A DNA stretch of 37,974 nucleotides. Source: Actinobacteria bacterium ATB1. GTDB lineage: Bacteria; Actinomycetota; Acidimicrobiia; UBA2766. Location of the stretch: the NCBI GenBank assembly GCA_021404985.1, contig QWHP01000002.1, positions 1 to 37,974 of the forward strand, read 5' to 3'. Positions 16,139-24,140 of the stretch are shown here, one piece after another (positions within the stretch are counted from its first letter, which is position 1; every line of letters starts with the position of its first letter). A program made the position numbers and the translations under genes. A model generated the notes under the pieces. The model ran no database searches. It was not told the DNA's origin and saw only the letters and a program-made list of their open reading frames with translations.

Positions 16139-17396
16139 CCGGGGCCACCGGCGTCCCGTTGCCCTGGGATTGGAGGCCCACTCCTCGGACGGGGCAGGTT
16201 CCCTTGGTGAGGCGGAGTACTTCGGCGAAATCTCCCGGTAGAACGACTCAGCTACCCGAGCGATCCCGGCCTGGTCGTCGATGTGGCGGGCCATCCAGGT
16301 GAACTCTGCCAAGCGTGCGTCCGGATATTCGGGTGGGAAGCTTGGTCCCATCTCGTCCCGCTCCGGGAGAGGAGAGAACGGCTGGTGCGGCTCGACCTGG
16401 TGCCAGAACGCTACCGACGAATAGTCGTTCGCGAAGTTGTTCGCGTGTCCGTGCTCGATCGTCCACCTGATGGACTTCCTGAAGCCCAGCGGGTCGTGGA
16501 CGAACCAGCGGTACATGCCCGTCAGACCCGCGAAGTCCTCGCGCTCGATCAGATGGAAGCCGTGATATGGTCCGGAGTACTCCCGCACCGGGCATGCGCC
16601 GCCGCCGAACACCTCCTCCGTTCCCGTCCCGTGGATGCTCGGTGGCCACGTGTCGTCGTCGACGAAGACCATGTCGTCGCCCTCGCGCCCCACCACCCAC
16701 CCGCCTTGTTGTCGACCGAGAGAACGAGGCCGACCATGTGTCCCCGACCGGACGCACTGAGCGCAACGTAGTTCTCCCCTCCGTCGAGGTTCACTCCCTG
16801 ATGCAGTTGGTGATTCGCCGGTTCCATCGCGGGAACGGTGTCCGGCTCCATCCTGAACTGGGCGTGGAAGTGGAGGATCTCGCCCTCGTCCCGCACTTCC
16901 CCGAAGCCCCGAGCACCCCCGCTCCCGTAGGTCTCGTAGTCGACGTGGTACCACAACGCGCCGACAGGACCGCCGAGGGCCGTGTCCTCTCTGTGCTCGA
17001 GGGTCACGAGCGCCCGGCGGAGAAACGGCATCGGGAAATAGGAGTTGAGACCCCAGGAGGCACCCATGCCCGGATTCACTGCGGTCAGCGCACTGCTGTA
17101 CTCCCGGATGCGGCCGTGGCACACCCGGAAGAACTCCCCGATGGGCACCTCCACGGACGGCGACTCCTAGCCGTCCCAGAAGCACCGTAGGACGGCGTCC
17201 CGATAGTCGGTCAGTTCAGGGGCGGCCATCGCGAGGTAGAGGTGGGTGACGCATCCCGGTCCGTCGCAGTCGAGCAACGTGGCCGTCGACCCCGCTCGAC
17301 ACGGAGGTAGTCATTGTTGGCGCCGGTGCGGTCCCATGAGGACGCACGGCGGCTTGCTGTGTGCCTGTCACGCAACAGGTGGCCGAAGGCTCTCAT
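16046..17396 (-). pseudogene. GH172 (DUF2961) glycoside hydrolase pseudogene
   Basis: DUF2961 proteins form glycoside hydrolase family 172 (difructose-dianhydride and arabinofuranoside-type enzymes). The ordered pieces are: MRAFGHLLRDRHTAS and SSWDRTGANNDYLRVERG (17396 to about 17285); then in another frame STATLLDCDGPGCVTHLYLA and LRCFWDG; then an in-frame TAG (about 17168); then ESPSVEVPIGEFFRVCHG, LNSYFPMPF, HFHAQFR and GRGHMVGLVLSV; then a frameshift near 16690; then EGDDMVFVDDDTWPPSIHGT, TIEHGHANNFANDYSSVAF. The family aligns across all breaks, so three lesions interrupt one gene. The last frame also runs about 90 nt into the converging aspartate dehydrogenase gene. Either a decayed gene or local sequence errors. 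Confidence 0.85.
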
Positions 17397-17541
17397 GTCT
17401 GTCGGATTCCGCACGACTCGCTCACGGGATGACGTCTGCGGGATGCGGGACGCGCACAGCGTACCTTCTGACATCGATTCACATCGGCTCGGCCCGGCGC
17501 GGACGCAGGGGCGCACGCCACCACCGTCGAAGTCCGGGCGT

Positions 17542-17994
17542 GTGAAGTGGGACAACAGGCACTCGGCACGTGGAGCGTCGCTGGTGGCCGTACTCCTGTC
17601 GATCCTGATCATGGGCATCCTGGCCGCGGTTGTCGTCATCCAGCTCGACCTGCTCGGCAAACAGACCGACGAGATCACATCGGCGACCTCGCTTCCCACG
17701 GGAGCGGGTGCCTCGACAGGTGGGATCGCCTCGGCACCTGCACATGCGGCGAGGACCACTTGCCAGGCGAGCGTGCAGGCAGTGAACCAGATCGTGGAGC
17801 GGTACCAGCTCCTCAACGGCGTCGCTCCGTCACTCGAGGAGGTGACGGCAGCCATCGCCGGATCGGACACGGTGCCCTTCGGACCCACACCCGACCCGCA
17901 ACGGGCCTACGCGATCGATTACAGCGTCGGGCCCGACGGGAATGCGGTCGTCGTAGGCCGGTACCAGGACGGAACGGCCGTCGTGAACTGCTGA
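17542..17994 (+). CDS. Type IV pilin-like membrane protein
   Basis: 150 aa from GTG 17542. A short basic N-terminus (VKWDNRHSARG) precedes ASLVAVLLSILIMGILAAVV, the shape of a class III prepilin: Gly at the cut site, then a long hydrophobic helix ending in the GILAAV motif. The usual Glu5 is Ala here. The remainder looks like a small secreted pilin head, with Cys in ARTTCQASVQ and a C-terminal Cys (VVNC) that could form a disulfide, and an AVNQIVERYQLLNG helix as in ComGC-like pilins. No prepilin peptidase or assembly ATPase is nearby. The frame stays open upstream over the GH172 pseudogene, but that part is not conserved-looking. Confidence 0.6.
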   Translation: MKWDNRHSARGASLVAVLLSILIMGILAAVVVIQLDLLGKQTDEITSATSLPTGAGASTGGIASAPAHAARTTCQASVQAVNQIVERYQLLNGVAPSLEEVTAAIAGSDTVPFGPTPDPQRAYAIDYSVGPDGNAVVVGRYQDGTAVVNC

Positions 17995-18049
17995 TTGCCG
18001 GCGCCCCGGACGAAGGAACCTCGGCCGGGTCGACGCTCAGTCGAGGCGC

Positions 18050-18087
18050 GAAACACGGTCGAAACACGACGGTCACGCGACTGCAAC
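18050..18087 (+). promoter_or_regulatory. GlnR-like operator array upstream of amt
   Basis: Four 5-bp half sites repeat with exact 6-nt gaps (11-bp period): GAAAC (18050), GAAAC (18061), GTCAC (18072) and GCAAC (18083). Actinomycete GlnR boxes follow GTnAC-n6-GAAAC at this same spacing, and amt-glnK is a classic GlnR target under nitrogen limitation. The array lies 105 nt before the amt start. Assignment is by pattern only; the regulator gene is not in the window. Confidence 0.55.
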
Positions 18088-18191
18088 ACCGACAACACAG
18101 ACCGGAAATCGCGGCTCCCTACCGTGTCGCCCATGGTGCAGCGTCGCTGTGCGCCATGACCATCTGCGCAACTCGAGACAGGGAGAGCCCC

Positions 18192-19856
18192 GTGAAGAAC
18201 CGACTGCGAGACGGAACGCCGATCCGGCCAGGCGTGAGGCGCCTGGTCATGCTCCTCGTCGTGCTGGCGTTTACAGGGATCTACTGGGTCGCGGGCCCGG
18301 CGGGTGCCGACCCTGACAACAGCGGGTCGCAGACCGGAACCGAGCCCAGCGCACTCTGCTCGTCCGGCGAGGCAGCCTCCCTCGACGAGGACGGCAACTG
18401 CATGGTGGACGACGAGAAGCTCCCTGCGGCCGTGGAGAAGAACCGTGTGTCGGTCAACCTCACGTGGTTGATCGTCGCAGGGGCCCTCGTCTTCTTCATG
18501 CAGGCGGGCTTCGCCATGGTCGAGACAGGCTTCACGCGGGCCAAGAACGCCGCCCACGTCGTCATGACCAACTACATGGTGTTCGCCCTCGCCGCGTTGG
18601 GCTTCATGGCATTCGGGTTCGCGTTCATGTTCGGGAATCTCGCCGACATCCCGACAATCGGTTTCAAACAGTTCGGTGAGCCGCTGGTCCAGGTCGGCGG
18701 CTGGCAGTTCCTCTCCGGCGGCGGCTGGTTCCTCGGCGGGGCCGCATACGACGTCGGCGTACTCGCCTTCTTCTTCTTCCAGCTCATGTTCATGGACACC
18801 ATGGCGACGATCCCGACCGGCGCCATGGCCGAACGCTGGAAGTTCTCCGCCTTCTGCGTGTTCGCACTCTTCGCAGGCGCGTTCATCTACCCGATCATCG
18901 GCAACTGGGTGTGGGGCGGCGGCTGGCTCGCGAACCTCGGCGTCAACTGGGGTCTCGGCAACGGTGCGCTCGACTTCGCCGGTTCCGGCGTCGTCCACGC
19001 CGTCGGTGGGATCACGGGTCTCATGGGTGCGATCGTCATCGGACCGCGACGCGGCAAGTACAACAAGGACGGGTCGGCAAACGCCATGCCCGCCCACAAC
19101 GTCCCGATGGGGCTCTTCGGCACCATCATCCTCTTCTTCGGCTGGATCGGGTTCAACGGCGGGTCCACGTTCGGCGCGAGCGACTTTCGGTTCACCGTCG
19201 TGATCGCCAACACGATCCTGGCGGGATGCATGGGCGCGGTCGCAGCGATGCTCGTGACGAAGGCCAAGTTCGGCAAGTACGACCCGTCGATGGCGGCGAA
19301 CGGCGGCCTTGCCGGACTCGTCGCCGTCACGGCCCCGTGCGCCTTCGTGGCGCCGTGGGCGGCGCTCGTCATCGGAGGAATCGGAGGCGTGATAGTCGTC
19401 TTCTCGATCCTCTTCGTCGACCGTCTGAAGGTCGACGACCCTGTCGGAGCGGTTTCGGTGCACGGCGTCTGTGGCCTCTGGGGCGTGATCGCCCTGGGCA
19501 TCTTCGCCGACGGCAGCTACGCGCTCGGCGCCAACAGCTCCGGGGAGGTCGCGCCCGTCGAGGGTGTCATCATGGGCAAGTTCGGCCAGATCGGAGCCCA
19601 GCTTGTCTACGCAGTCACGCTCGTCGTGGTGATCGGCGTGGTTACGTACCTCTTCTTCAGGATCCAGGACAGGATCCAGGGGATCCGCTCTACGCCGGAG
19701 GACGAGCTCCAAGGACTCGACATCCCCGAGATGGGCGTCGAGGCGTACCCGAGGGAACTCGAGGTCTCGCCCGGTGTCTACGCGTCGCACCCTCCGGTGA
19801 GGGGAGCGGCAGCAGACCCACTCGACGTCACGACCGGTCCGACAGCGGGTGTCTGA
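18192..19856 (+). CDS. amt: Ammonium transporter (Amt/MEP/Rh family)
   Basis: A 554-aa inner-membrane ammonium channel. A signal sequence (basic GVRR, then LVMLLVVLAFTGIYWV, cut near PAGA) is followed by an acidic periplasmic stretch and the 11-helix Amt core. Landmarks are FMQAGFAMVETGF, the first pore His in GSGVVHAVGG, AHNVPMGLFGT and the second pore His in VSVHGVCGLWG. A cytoplasmic tail of about 70 residues ends the protein. GTG 18192 is preferred because GGGAG lies about 7 nt upstream and it leaves a good signal peptide; ATG 18157 is an alternative. GlnK follows after 12 nt, the usual pair in which GlnK plugs the channel when nitrogen is plentiful. Confidence 0.95.
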   Translation: MKNRLRDGTPIRPGVRRLVMLLVVLAFTGIYWVAGPAGADPDNSGSQTGTEPSALCSSGEAASLDEDGNCMVDDEKLPAAVEKNRVSVNLTWLIVAGALVFFMQAGFAMVETGFTRAKNAAHVVMTNYMVFALAALGFMAFGFAFMFGNLADIPTIGFKQFGEPLVQVGGWQFLSGGGWFLGGAAYDVGVLAFFFFQLMFMDTMATIPTGAMAERWKFSAFCVFALFAGAFIYPIIGNWVWGGGWLANLGVNWGLGNGALDFAGSGVVHAVGGITGLMGAIVIGPRRGKYNKDGSANAMPAHNVPMGLFGTIILFFGWIGFNGGSTFGASDFRFTVVIANTILAGCMGAVAAMLVTKAKFGKYDPSMAANGGLAGLVAVTAPCAFVAPWAALVIGGIGGVIVVFSILFVDRLKVDDPVGAVSVHGVCGLWGVIALGIFADGSYALGANSSGEVAPVEGVIMGKFGQIGAQLVYAVTLVVVIGVVTYLFFRIQDRIQGIRSTPEDELQGLDIPEMGVEAYPRELEVSPGVYASHPPVRGAAADPLDVTTGPTAGV

Positions 19857-19868
19857 AAGGGGCTCGGA

Positions 19869-20207
19869 ATGCATCTGGTAACGGCAGTCATCAAGCCACA
19901 CAAGCTCGCCGAGGTGAAGGAGGCACTGCAGGAGGCAGGCATCACGGGCCTCACCCTCACCGAGGTCCGCGGTTTCGGTCGCCAGCGTGGCCACACGGAG
20001 GTGTACCGCGGCACGGAGTACGAGATCGACTTCGTACCGAAGCTCAAGGTCGAGGTCCTCGTGACGACCGAGCGGAGGGATGCAGTGGTGAAGGCCATCG
20101 CTTCGACTGCATCGACCGGCACGATCGGTGACGGGAAGATATGGGTCGTCCCGGTTGATGTCGCGATGCGGATCCGCACCTCCGAACTGGGCGAGGACGC
20201 CGTCTAG
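19869..20207 (+). CDS. glnK: PII nitrogen regulatory protein GlnK
   Basis: 112 aa, exact PII length. It senses ATP/ADP and 2-oxoglutarate and binds Amt to block ammonium entry. Visible landmarks are the N-terminal MHLVTAVIKPHKL, GLTLTEVRGFGRQRGHTE, the T-loop with modifiable Tyr51 in RGTEYEIDFVPK, and the C-terminal GTIGDGKIWVVPV followed by RIRTSELGEDAV. In actinomycetes Tyr51 is adenylylated by GlnD; neither glnD nor glnE is within the window. It lies 12 nt after amt and is surely co-transcribed, so it should share the GlnR-like control region. Confidence 0.96.
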   Translation: MHLVTAVIKPHKLAEVKEALQEAGITGLTLTEVRGFGRQRGHTEVYRGTEYEIDFVPKLKVEVLVTTERRDAVVKAIASTASTGTIGDGKIWVVPVDVAMRIRTSELGEDAV

Positions 20208-20208
20208 T

Positions 20209-20263
20209 GATCGCCCAGCGACATCTGGCGGTCTTCTGGGGATCGTCCAGCGATCGTGTGGCG
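20209..20263. repeat. Two-copy short direct repeat in the 284-nt gap after glnK
   Basis: GATCGCCCAGCGA (20209-20221) recurs as GATCGTCCAGCGA (20241-20253) with one mismatch, and each copy is followed shortly by TGGCG. The period is 32 nt. It starts right after the glnK stop. The rest of the gap up to 20491 holds no ORF or clear terminator that I can support; presumably it contains the promoter of the next gene. Confidence 0.35.
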
Positions 20264-20491
20264 ACACCCCCTCAGACGTTCCAGTCCTCATCCGGAGACG
20301 GGCGGCCGGGCTTCTGCGATCATTCCCTCGCACGCGTGGGGGTGGTTGCCGAGAGCCCGCCGCCCGCCTCCCCTGTCACATCCTCGAGACGGCCGGTGAA
20401 TTCTCGGCCACCCACCCGGATCGGCTACAAAACCTGCGGATCAGGCGGTGTCCGTACCCGGAGACACCGCCCGCACCGGGAAGGAACTGAC

Positions 20492-21064
20492 ATGGCCAAC
20501 CCCATCGAGCTCGAAGATCTGATGACCATGTCGGGCAAGGCGCTGCATGCGATCATGCAGACGGGACGGCCCCTGGATCTGGACAGCATGGCTGGCCAGA
20601 ACTACCTCGGCACCGACCTCAGCATGCCGAGGGTCGGCCAGAAGATCCTGTGGCAGACGTTCCGCAAGACGTTCGTCCGAGACGAGGTGCACGGTGACGT
20701 GCGCGGATGGAACGTTCGGATGGAGCAGCACGGTATCGACGGCCCGCGGGTGCCGATGCGCAACAAGAACGGCGATCCCAAGACGTTTGCCCACTACAGG
20801 GTCCGGTCGGCGGAGGGCCTTCGCTTCCCGAAGGGATGGAGGGGGGCTCACTACTTCGACTATACGATCGCGGGGAACGGACCTGTCGATCGCTGGGGTT
20901 TCACGCCGGTCGTCGCCGTGAACGAGGGGAGCTCCGACCTCCTTCTCGGGTGGGAGGTCTTCAAGTTCGGCAGGTTCTTCGTCGCACCCCCTCTGTACTG
21001 GGCGATCAAGGCGGACGGTCCTGTCGACCACGTGGTGGACCCCCCGCGCTCGCCAAAGATCTGA
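20492..21064 (+). CDS. Conserved-looking hypothetical protein
   Basis: 190 aa from ATG 20492, with AAGGA 8 nt upstream. It is soluble with no signal peptide or transmembrane segment. Distinct stretches are GWNVRMEQHGIDGPRVPM, FAHYRVRSAEG, GAHYFDYTIAGNG and LLLGWEVFKFGRFFVAPPLYW. The central part looks beta-rich with many aromatics, as in a lipid- or ligand-binding barrel, but I do not recognise a family. It stands alone between glnK and a converging gene whose stop is 11 nt away. Codon bias is like that of its neighbours. Confidence 0.75.
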   Translation: MANPIELEDLMTMSGKALHAIMQTGRPLDLDSMAGQNYLGTDLSMPRVGQKILWQTFRKTFVRDEVHGDVRGWNVRMEQHGIDGPRVPMRNKNGDPKTFAHYRVRSAEGLRFPKGWRGAHYFDYTIAGNGPVDRWGFTPVVAVNEGSSDLLLGWEVFKFGRFFVAPPLYWAIKADGPVDHVVDPPRSPKI

Positions 21065-21075
21065 CCGAACTGGCG

Positions 21076-21714
21076 TCAAGCTGCGAGCCGGCGCCGGAGT
21101 GTGGGGACACCGTCACCGGACAGATCCTCCAAGGCAGCCGGACGTCCCATGGCCGCCATCACGAGTGCCTCCCCCGGGCCCGTCACCGATGGCCCCGACC
21201 CTCTCGACCAGTCGAGGTCGGTGGCCTGGAGCGCCAGACCCCGCGTCCTGCGCCCGACGCCTCCGAAGACCAGCGGATCGGCCAGCGGGCGAAAGGCAAG
21301 GCCCAAGACGGCGAGGAGACGCTCCGCCGGGATCTCGCGTCCGGTTCCGAGGGGCCGGCGGACATCTTGGTGGTGAACGAGGGTCTCGGGCAGCAGGGAG
21401 GTGTCGAGGTAGAAGACCGATGCCGGTTTCCTCCCGATCCGGTTCCGGAAGGCGGACACGAGGTCCTCGATGCCGCTGTCTGCCCATGCCCGAACCTGCG
21501 CTGCGTTGAGGCGACTCAACGAGGCGCCAGCACGTAGGAAGGCGGCGAGACCCGTGTCGATCTCGGTAACGAGGTGTGCGACGACGTCGCGTACCCGCCA
21601 GCCGTCACACAGAGAGGGCTGTTCCCACTGTGCGGCAGTCAGCCCGACGAGGAAGTCGAGCGTCTCCTCCTGTTCCTCACGCGCCAGGTCTCTCAGTTCG
21701 TTGGACGCTGTCAC
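21076..21714 (-). CDS. Mycothiol-dependent maleylpyruvate isomerase-family (DinB-like) protein
   Basis: A 212-aa four-helix-bundle metalloprotein. The N-terminal motif QWEQPSLCDGWRVRDVVAHL is the signature of the actinobacterial TIGR03083/mycothiol-dependent maleylpyruvate isomerase N-terminal domain. The His in VVAHLVTE, together with downstream HHQD residues, should bind zinc. The C-terminal part (about 120-212) contains GLALQATDLDWSRG. Members use mycothiol as cofactor in isomerase or transferase reactions, but most are uncharacterised, so the substrate is open. GTG 21714 is chosen for the family start with GGAGGG about 12 nt upstream. It is divergent from the PhnB-like gene by 73 nt and convergent with the hypothetical gene. 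Confidence 0.8.
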   Translation of the reverse strand: MTASNELRDLAREEQEETLDFLVGLTAAQWEQPSLCDGWRVRDVVAHLVTEIDTGLAAFLRAGASLSRLNAAQVRAWADSGIEDLVSAFRNRIGRKPASVFYLDTSLLPETLVHHQDVRRPLGTGREIPAERLLAVLGLAFRPLADPLVFGGVGRRTRGLALQATDLDWSRGSGPSVTGPGEALVMAAMGRPAALEDLSGDGVPTLRRRLAA

Positions 21715-21787
21715 CGGCGTTGCTCCCTCCTCCGCCCCCTGCCAGAATGCCGGACGAGACGCCGTCAGAATCAGTCCGGGGGTAACA

Positions 21788-22309
21788 GTGCCAGAGATCA
21801 CGCCCAGCTTGTGGTTCGACTCCGAGGCTTTGGATGCAGCGGAATTCTACGTGTCGCTGTTCCCCAACTCCGCGGTCACGAAAGTGACCCATTACGGAGG
21901 GGTGATTCCGGACGAGGCGGGCCCACGCAAGCCTGGTGACGTCCTCACGGTCGACTTCGTGCTCGACGGCCACAAGTTCACTGCCATCAACGGAGGTCCC
22001 TACTTCACCTTCGACGAGGCGATCTCGCTTCTCGTCGCATGCGCCGATCAGGACGAGATCGACTATTTCTGGGAGAAGCTGTCCGACGGTGGTGAGGAAG
22101 GCCAGTGCGGATGGCTCGTGGATCGCTATGGCCTCCACTGGCAGGTCAATCCGGCGGACCTGGCCGAGCTTCTCGACGACTCCGACAGAGAACGCAGCGA
22201 TCGCGTCATGCGGGCCATGCTCGACATGAGGAAGCCTGACGTGGCAGCCCTTCGGGCTGCCGCAAACCCCCCCAATCCACGTGGGCGGATCCAGACACCC
22301 ATACCATGA
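21788..22309 (+). CDS. PhnB-like VOC-family protein
   Basis: A 173-aa glyoxalase-fold protein of the PhnB / 3-demethylubiquinone-9 methyltransferase-annotated group. Landmarks are ITPSLWFDSEALDAAEFYVS, FPNSAVTKVTHYG, DFVLDGHKFTAINGGP, DEIDYFWEKLSDGGEEGQCG and DRYGLHWQVNP. Function in this group is usually unknown; the methyltransferase label is historical. GTG 21788 has GGGGG about 6 nt upstream. The normal family end is around VAALRAAA; the last 14 residues here, NPPNPRGRIQTPIP, run into palindromic repeat copy B, whose spacer supplies the TGA stop. Confidence 0.85.
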   Translation: MPEITPSLWFDSEALDAAEFYVSLFPNSAVTKVTHYGGVIPDEAGPRKPGDVLTVDFVLDGHKFTAINGGPYFTFDEAISLLVACADQDEIDYFWEKLSDGGEEGQCGWLVDRYGLHWQVNPADLAELLDDSDRERSDRVMRAMLDMRKPDVAALRAAANPPNPRGRIQTPIP

Positions 22310-22325
22310 CTCAATCGACCCACGT
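22279..22325. repeat. 47-bp palindromic repeat, copy B
   Basis: Left arm ACGTGGGCGGAT (22279-22290) and right arm ATCGACCCACGT (22314-22325), two mismatches, around a 23-nt spacer containing ccagacacccataccatgac. The spacer's TGACTCA gives the TGA stop of the plus-strand VOC gene (22307-22309) and, read on the other strand, the TGA stop of the truncated amidohydrolase (22313-22311). Both converging frames thus end inside this repeat. Confidence 0.85.
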
Positions 22326-22835
22326 GGCCCCCGGCCGGCACGGGCGTCGCTCCGTCAGCCCGGCTGCGCGGAGCGCCGTGAGCGAGCCGACAGCATGGTG
22401 CCCGTCCCGGCGGACGAGCACAACCTGTCGCCCCGGTGCGGCTTCGAGCTCGTCCGCGGTCGGAAGCCTGCGTTCTGCGAGAACGGCGTCGTCGAGCTGG
22501 AAGCCGATCACCGTCCCCACGCTGGACCGGGCGCGGTCGGCAAACAGATCGAGGACGTCCGAGAGTGCGTTGCTCCTTTCGAATCGAAGGTGGTGCTCGA
22601 ACACGCACATGACGAGAGGGTGAAGGTGGCAGTCGGCGAACCCGGGAACGACTGCACGGCCGGAGAGCTCGATGACTTCGTGCACTGCCGGGAGAACGGA
22701 CACGCATTCGTCCTCGGTGCCGACACCGACGATACGGTCACCGATCGTTGCAAGGCTGCCGACCTGAGGCGGCGCAGGATCGGGAAGGAGCAGGCGGACC
22801 CTCCGGCAGAGGCGGGGGCGGGGCTCGTCGCTCAC
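22311..22835 (-). pseudogene. Amidohydrolase (YtcJ-like), truncated after about 170 residues
   Basis: N-terminal third of a metal-dependent amidohydrolase. It starts with GTG 22835 overlapping the stop of the enolase-superfamily gene (GTGA). It shows IGDRIVGVG, the metal-binding HxH in VVPGFADCHLHP, and RRLPTADELEAAP followed by VVLVRRDGHHAVG, a pattern of the YtcJ/Amidohydrolase_3 group. Intact members are about 500-550 aa, but here the frame stops after 174 aa inside palindromic repeat B. The remaining two thirds are not found downstream, so it is a 3'-deleted gene. It would have been the second gene of an operon with the enolase-superfamily enzyme. Confidence 0.75.
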
Positions 22836-24028
22836 GCGGTGCAGACCGTCGGTGGAGCGATGACGTGGCCGTCCAGCGCATCCCGATCGACACTGATACC
22901 CCATCCCGGCCCTTCCGGCAGCAAGATGCAGCCATCCTCGACCGTGTAGCGAGTTGTGGTGAGGTGCTCCTCGAACATGACGTCACCGGCCAGTTCGGGT
23001 GCGTGGCCGAGCCTGTCGTGGCGGGCGGCAGCGATGTGGGCGTGAGTGGCGGTGCCGATCCCGAGCGACTGGTTGTGGATGACGGTCCCTACCCCTCTCG
23101 CGGCCGCGTAGTCGATCGCACGCAGGGCTCCGGTGATGCCGCCCGGACGCTCGGCATTGACACTCACGACACCCATCTCGAGGAGCGCGACGGCATCGGA
23201 CATGGAGAAGAAGCCCTCGTGGAGGAACAGCGGGATCGGCGTGCGCCTCTGGAGATCGACCATTCCGAGGACGTCAGCTATCGGGAGGGGCTGTTCTGCG
23301 GCGTCGATCGCGAACGGCTCGATCAGGGCGAGGGCTCGTGCAGCAATGGACGCCGAATATGCCTGGTTGTAGTCGACACGCAGCCGGATCTCGCCACCGC
23401 AGCGTTCGCGAACGGCTGCCACGACGTCGCGGTCCGCATCCGGACCAGATCCGAGCCTGAGTCGCATCGAACGGTATCCGGCTCGCTGGTAGCCGGCACA
23501 GATCTGGGCAACGAAGTCCGGTGGCCCGAGCGGAACGAGGGCACACAGCGGTATGCGGTCGACGGCGGCGCCTCCGATGAGATCGTGCACGGGCCAGCTG
23601 ACCTGTCGGGCCGCGAGCTCGTGGCACGCGATGTCGAGGAGTCCTTTCGCCATCGCGTTGCGTGCCACGTTGCGGTCGAGACGTGCGCCGAGCGCCTGCA
23701 CATCGGTCGGCCGGGTTCCGAGCACGTAGCGAGCAAGGTGGTCGCCGATCGCCATGGCCATCTCGCGCTGCGACACACCCGACTCCGGAAGTCAGAGGTA
23801 CGACTCCGCCCAACCCTCGACACCGGCCTCGTCTGCCAGGCAGCAGAAGAGGAAGTCCGCCTCGACCCAGGGCTCCTCCGCTGCGATGGCCATGCCGAGG
23901 CGGTTGTCACTCTCCGCCATCGCCCTGCGTGCGACCGACGACAGAGGCACCTTCACCTCGTGGAGCTTGACACGAACGACGGGAGCCGCCCACGAGTCCT
24001 CGGCGGAGTCTTGTAATGTCTGAGTCAC
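22832..24028 (-). pseudogene. Mandelate racemase/muconate lactonizing-type enzyme with in-frame TGA
   Basis: Enolase-superfamily protein of about 398 codons from GTG 24028. The N-terminal capping domain (VKLHEVKVPLSSVARRAM, then EGWAESYL) is cut by a TGA at 23794-23792. The same frame continues LPESG VSQREMAMAIGDHL and the whole barrel: LRLRLGSG, the ligand Asp in RVDYNQAYS, the ligand Glu in AEQPLP, LHEGFFS and NAERPGGITGALR. The only lesion seen is this nonsense codon. A shorter protein from GTG 23776 would lack the capping domain. Its partner amidohydrolase is truncated, supporting decay of the operon. Two TTGTAATGT boxes flank the start. Confidence 0.8.
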
Positions 24029-24049
24029 AGTTTGTAATGTAGAGTACAT
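24011..24049. promoter_or_regulatory. Putative RpiR operator between the divergent genes
   Basis: TTGTAATGT occurs at 24011-24019 and again at 24032-24040, 21 nt apart (two helical turns), and ATGTAGAGTACAT (24037-24049) is a perfect 5+3+5 palindrome overlapping the second box. The site is AT-rich in a GC-rich region and lies at the starts of both the enolase-superfamily gene and the RpiR gene. The minus-strand GTG (24028) lies between the boxes. The regulator assignment is inferred from position. Confidence 0.5.
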
Positions 24050-24140
24050 CGGCCACCGTACCCAAGCCCGAACGATCTCGGCCCGCCTCGCGGGCACCTC
24101 ACTGCCTCCGGCACTGCGCCGTGTCGCGGAGCTCCTCCTC

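Noticed and set aside
17166..17168. In-frame TAG in the GH172 gene as pyrrolysine or recoding
   Set aside because: The same gene has two frameshifts, so loss of function is more likely; nothing else in the window suggests TAG readthrough.
17919..20333. 804-aa minus-strand open frame across amt-glnK
   Set aside because: It is antisense to clearly recognisable Amt and GlnK. Its composition is His/Asp/Glu/Arg-rich with no motif, typical of a shadow frame in high-GC DNA.
23792..23794. In-frame TGA in the enolase-superfamily gene as a selenocysteine codon
   Set aside because: The family has no known selenocysteine at this place, it sits before the barrel rather than at a catalytic residue, I see no convincing SECIS-like hairpin after it, and the partner gene is truncated. 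A nonsense mutation is simpler.
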